Positions 61,182 to 64,000 of a stretch of DNA of 64,000 nucleotides are shown in pieces. Each line of letters begins with the position of its first letter. Position 1 is the stretch's first letter. The stretch lies in assembly GCF_001989615.1 (NCBI RefSeq), contig NZ_CP019067.1:186001-250000 (forward strand), given 5' to 3'. The position numbers and the translations under genes are program-made. A model generated the notes under the pieces. The model worked only from the letters and a program-made list of their open reading frames with translations. It was not told where the DNA came from and made no database searches. This DNA comes from Halorientalis sp. IM1011 (lineage in GTDB: Archaea > Halobacteriota > Halobacteria > Halobacteriales > Haloarculaceae).

Positions 61182-62138
61182 TCACGCCGGCCCCTCCCAC
61201 GGTCGCGCGGAGGCCTCGCCGAACAACTCTCGCATCAGCGTGACGATACTCTCGGGCGGGAACTGGCCGCGCTCGGTGACGATGGCGTCCATGTAGCGGG
61301 GCGGCGTCACGTCGAAGGCCGGGTTCTCGACGGTGATCTCGCCGATATCCGCGCGGGTCTCGTCGTCGATCACTTCCGCTTCGTCGCGCATCTCGATCTC
61401 GACGGTGTGGCCCGTCAGCGTGCCCGGGTGGAGCTTGATCGTCTGGGCCGCGGTCATGATCGGGACGCCGCGCTCGCGGGCCGACACCGCGAGCCCACTG
61501 GTGCCGATCTTGTTGATGACCGAGCCGTCGGCGGCGACGGCGTCGGCTCCCACGAGCACGTGATCGACCTCGTCGAGGTACCGGCGGGCGGCGCCGTCGA
61601 CGATCAGCGTCACCGGTACGTCCCACTCCCGAAGTTGCTCGGCGGTGATGTGCCCCTGATTTCGCGGTCGCGTCTCCTTGACGACCGCCGATAGCTCCTT
61701 GCCCTGCTCGAGCGCGGCCTCGATACAGGCCAGCGCGTCCGTCGAGTGGCAGTGGGTCATCACCGTATCCCCGTCGCGCAGGCGGTTGGCCCCGATTTCG
61801 CCGAGGTCGTCCTGAGCGCGTTCGAGTTGGGACTGAAACCGCTCGGCGGCGTCGACGGCGGACTGCCGGAGCGACTCGACGGTCGTCCCGTCCATGCTCT
61901 GGAAGACGAAGCGCAGGGCGTTGGGCAAGGAGACGGCGGTGGGGCGGGTGTCGTAGAGAACGCCTGCGGCCGCGTGCATGTCAGCGCGGAATCGGTCGGG
62001 GGAGTCGGCGTCGCTCGCTTTGGCCTGCGTGGCCAGCGCGCCAGCCGCGGCGCGGGCGATGGTCGCCGCCCCACGAATCTCCATGTCGGCGATGTCGGCG
62101 GCGACGGCTTCGACCGCCGGGGCAACCTCTCCGTCCAT
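61182..62138 (-). CDS. e2b2: Ribose-1,5-bisphosphate isomerase
   Basis: 318 residues of the eIF2B-alpha/MtnA family. It begins MDGEVAPAVEAVAADIADME, with IRGAATIARAAAGALATQ, VMTHCHSTDALACI (catalytic Cys region), VVKETRPRNQGHI and HVLVGADAVAADGSVINKIG. The family's archaeal R15P isomerases make ribulose-1,5-bisphosphate, the RuBisCO substrate. It heads a likely two-gene transcript with the PfkB kinase; a TATA-like CACTTTTTACTGC lies about 27 bases before the ATG. The alternative is an initiation-factor-2B-like or methylthioribose-1-phosphate isomerase, but the RuBisCO neighbour favours R15P isomerase. Confidence 0.92.
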   Translation of the reverse strand: MDGEVAPAVEAVAADIADMEIRGAATIARAAAGALATQAKASDADSPDRFRADMHAAAGVLYDTRPTAVSLPNALRFVFQSMDGTTVESLRQSAVDAAERFQSQLERAQDDLGEIGANRLRDGDTVMTHCHSTDALACIEAALEQGKELSAVVKETRPRNQGHITAEQLREWDVPVTLIVDGAARRYLDEVDHVLVGADAVAADGSVINKIGTSGLAVSARERGVPIMTAAQTIKLHPGTLTGHTVEIEMRDEAEVIDDETRADIGEITVENPAFDVTPPRYMDAIVTERGQFPPESIVTLMRELFGEASARPWEGPA

Positions 62139-62201
62139 GACACGGAACTACGAGGGCGGCAGTAAAAAGTGACCGGGCGCAGGGCCCCCGTTTCAGTAAT
62201 C

Positions 62202-63746
62202 TCACTCCATGTAGCCCAACTGCTGGAGGCGTTCGGTGACCTCGGCGTCGTCGCGGCTGTCGTCCTCATCGGCGAGCGTGATCGGCTCCCTGCGCTCCCA
62301 GTCGCGGTCGTCGGCGAAGATGTCCAGCACCTCGCCGGTCATATCCTCGGGCACGTCACAGCCGCTGGCGACCAGCACTGTGGGTGCGATGTCGAGGATG
62401 CTGATGTCGTCCATCTCGCCCGCCTCCTCGAAGTCCGGCCCCGACGCGACGAAGATGCCGTTGGGGGTGTTCTCGGCAGCCCAGCGGTCCGGGCCGGTCT
62501 GGATCACGCCGCCACCGACGCCGTCGTTGACGTGAACGCCCGGGCGCTGGTCGACGACAATTTCTGGCGCTTCGTCGACGTATGGCCCCTCGTAGACCTC
62601 CTCGCCGCGGTAGACGTCGGTGAAGATCCGACCGTGTTCGTCCTCGACGGTGGCGAGGTCGGCCATCAGTTCTTCCCGGACCGACTCGGTATCGAAGTCG
62701 GGGTTGAGGTAGATCGGTCCCTGCGCGCTGGCGACGGCCTTCGTCTCGTCGAGTTCGATAGCCTCCAGCTTCCGGGAGCGTTTCAGCCCTGCGCTCTGGG
62801 GCACCAGCTCCTGGATCCGTTCGGGGACGACCTTCGCGAGGAAGTCGACGGCGCCGACGCGTTTGGCGGCCGAGAGGACGGTCTCTCGGTCGATGCCGAC
62901 CCGCTTGAGGAGGCCGTCGACGGTCTGGGTGCGGGTCTGGTAGTCGTTCTCGGCCAGCCACTCGTTGACGTAGAACTCCGTCTGGGTGGCCGCCGAGCCG
63001 TGGTCGGACATAATGACGAGGTTGGTATCCTCCAGATCGTCCAGTCGGCCGAGCCACTCGTCGACGAGTTCCCAGGCGCGCTTGCTGGGCTCTTCGTCCC
63101 AGAAGAAGTGGTGGATGACGTTCAGATAGAAGAGCGTCACGTGCATGAAGTCGAGCTCTTCTTCCTGAAACAGCGAGAGAGCGACCTCGAAGCGCTTGTC
63201 CAGTAGCTCGAGGATGGCGTCGACTTCCGCGCCGCGTTCCTCGTTCGACGAGAGGAGGGGGTCGGGGTGAACCCGATAGTCGAACCGATCTTCGAGGTCG
63301 GCGGCCAGCGACTCGGGAGTGGTGTAGCCCGAGTCGATCGAGCGGTACTCACCCTCGACGGCGTCGGGGCCGCCGGCGACGACGGGGCCGTCGATCTCGC
63401 GGGGTGGATACATCGTCGGCATGTTGACGACGCCCGTGCTCTGACCGTCGTCGTTGAGGTAGTCCCAGAGTTCGGCGGTGTCGTAGTCGCCGCCGTTGAC
63501 GACCTCGATGACCCCCTCGTCGAGGTCGACCCGCTCGAACCAGAAGACGCCGAATCCGCCGGGGTCCTTCCCCGAGGAGTAGCACTTCCAGTTGGGGAAG
63601 GTGACGGGCGGCAGGCAACTCCGGTGCTCGGCCCAGGCCGATTCCTCGCGGAGGGCGGCGAGGTTCGGGAGGTCGCCGGCCTCGATCCAGGGGTCGAGCA
63701 ACCGCCAGCTCGCCCCGTCGAGGCCCACGACGAACGTCCGTGTCAT
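62202..63746 (-). CDS. Alkaline phosphatase superfamily protein (type I phosphodiesterase/nucleotide pyrophosphatase)
   Basis: 514 residues. It begins MTRTFVVGLDGASWRLLDPW, where LDGAS provides the metal Asp. CLPPVTFPNWKCYSSGKDPG contains the Thr/Ser nucleophile region (PPVTFPNW). VIMSDHGSAA and the DIAPTVLVASG C-terminal block give further metal ligands. Such proteins cleave phosphodiester or phosphate bonds of nucleotides, lipids or glycans. No signal peptide is present. Relatives in haloarchaea lie near cell-surface glycan genes, but no such genes are in this window. ATG 63744-63746 is chosen. Confidence 0.87.
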   Translation of the reverse strand: MTRTFVVGLDGASWRLLDPWIEAGDLPNLAALREESAWAEHRSCLPPVTFPNWKCYSSGKDPGGFGVFWFERVDLDEGVIEVVNGGDYDTAELWDYLNDDGQSTGVVNMPTMYPPREIDGPVVAGGPDAVEGEYRSIDSGYTTPESLAADLEDRFDYRVHPDPLLSSNEERGAEVDAILELLDKRFEVALSLFQEEELDFMHVTLFYLNVIHHFFWDEEPSKRAWELVDEWLGRLDDLEDTNLVIMSDHGSAATQTEFYVNEWLAENDYQTRTQTVDGLLKRVGIDRETVLSAAKRVGAVDFLAKVVPERIQELVPQSAGLKRSRKLEAIELDETKAVASAQGPIYLNPDFDTESVREELMADLATVEDEHGRIFTDVYRGEEVYEGPYVDEAPEIVVDQRPGVHVNDGVGGGVIQTGPDRWAAENTPNGIFVASGPDFEEAGEMDDISILDIAPTVLVASGCDVPEDMTGEVLDIFADDRDWERREPITLADEDDSRDDAEVTERLQQLGYME

Positions 63747-63976
63747 GCCCGAGTCGACGACACGGACGCAACTATGTCTTTCCGTCCGCGGCTGGCAACC
63801 CGAGACGGCCGAGATCACCCCGCAACCGCCACAACGACAGCTTGAAGTGAGCCGACCCGGGCCACTTCACCAGTGCCTTCCGTCGCCCGTCCCGCCGGTA
63901 CGCGCGGCCGCCCCTCCCCCTCACCAGCGAGCGGTTCGTCCATGCAGTCCAAGCTTCGGCCGTCGGAGGTGGGCCG

Positions 63977-64000
63977 ATGAGCGACCGCGCCGTCCTCTCG
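63977..64000 (+). CDS. Start of a gene cut off by the right window edge
   Basis: ATG 63977 follows GGAGGTG at 63965-63971, a good ribosome site, and the first codons read MSDRAVLS in frame to the window end. Only eight residues are visible, so no function can be given. The 63747-63976 gap before it shows no other feature. Confidence 0.4.

Overview
The window is a GC-rich stretch of chromosome from a halophilic archaeon (class Halobacteria). The evidence is lineage-specific: very acidic proteins with Asp/Glu-rich tails, a type III RuBisCO, a diphthamide synthase, archaeal RNA polymerase subunits D, N and K, archaeal ribosomal protein operons (S13-S4-S11-RpoD, L18e-L13-S9-RpoN-RpoK-enolase-S2, L7Ae-S28e-L24e-Ndk), mevalonate kinase with isopentenyl phosphate kinase, TmcA, haloarchaeal histidine kinases, and many genes with a TATA-like box about 25-30 bases before a start codon (leaderless mRNAs). 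Genus and species cannot be fixed from the sequence. No insertion sequence, CRISPR array, integrase or replication origin was seen.

Layout. 1-13 kb holds housekeeping and metabolic singletons: an acidic unknown, an MBL hydrolase, YlbF, a membrane zinc peptidase, Dph2, two related secreted proteins (one with a Pro-Gly repeat tail), an esterase, a METTL5-like methyltransferase, a rhomboid protease, and a divergent acyl-CoA dehydrogenase/kinase pair. 13-20 kb has a sensory cassette (histidine kinase, response regulator, hybrid regulator-kinase), a redox-type HxlR/DoxX/flavin-reductase module and a tautomerase-MFS pair. 20-28 kb has an anion transporter, UspA, TyrRS, an Mrp/ApbC scaffold and MoaA. 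28-37 kb is the translation-transcription superoperon with tRNA-Ser(GCT) and tRNA-Leu(CAG), running into mevalonate kinase and isopentenyl phosphate kinase. 37-46.5 kb has a fatty-acid segment (acyl-CoA dehydrogenase, dienoyl-CoA-reductase-like SDR), then RNase J, geranylgeranyl diphosphate synthase and GluRS. 46.5-51.2 kb is a ferredoxin plus fixA-fixB-fixCX electron-transfer cluster. 51-56 kb has small membrane proteins, an HTH-GNAT fusion and TmcA. 56-58 kb is the L7Ae operon. 59-62 kb encodes RuBisCO, a PfkB kinase and ribose-1,5-bisphosphate isomerase, which together form a nucleoside-ribose to 3-phosphoglycerate route. The right end has an alkaline-phosphatase-superfamily protein and the first codons of another gene.

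How the genes work together. The two acyl-CoA dehydrogenases would feed electrons to an ETF/FixCX system such as the one at 47-51 kb. Mevalonate kinase, isopentenyl phosphate kinase and the prenyl synthase belong to archaeal lipid synthesis. The most promising less-described signals are structured leader RNAs before RNase J, before the tRNA-Ser/S13 operon and before L7Ae; a 45-base palindromic in-frame insertion in an acyl-CoA dehydrogenase; a leaderless 23-codon micro-ORF translationally coupled to DoxX; a perfect 9-base inverted repeat between mrp and moaA; an ETF-alpha with a duplicated N-terminal helical repeat; and three convergent gene pairs that share one CTAG as both stop codons.
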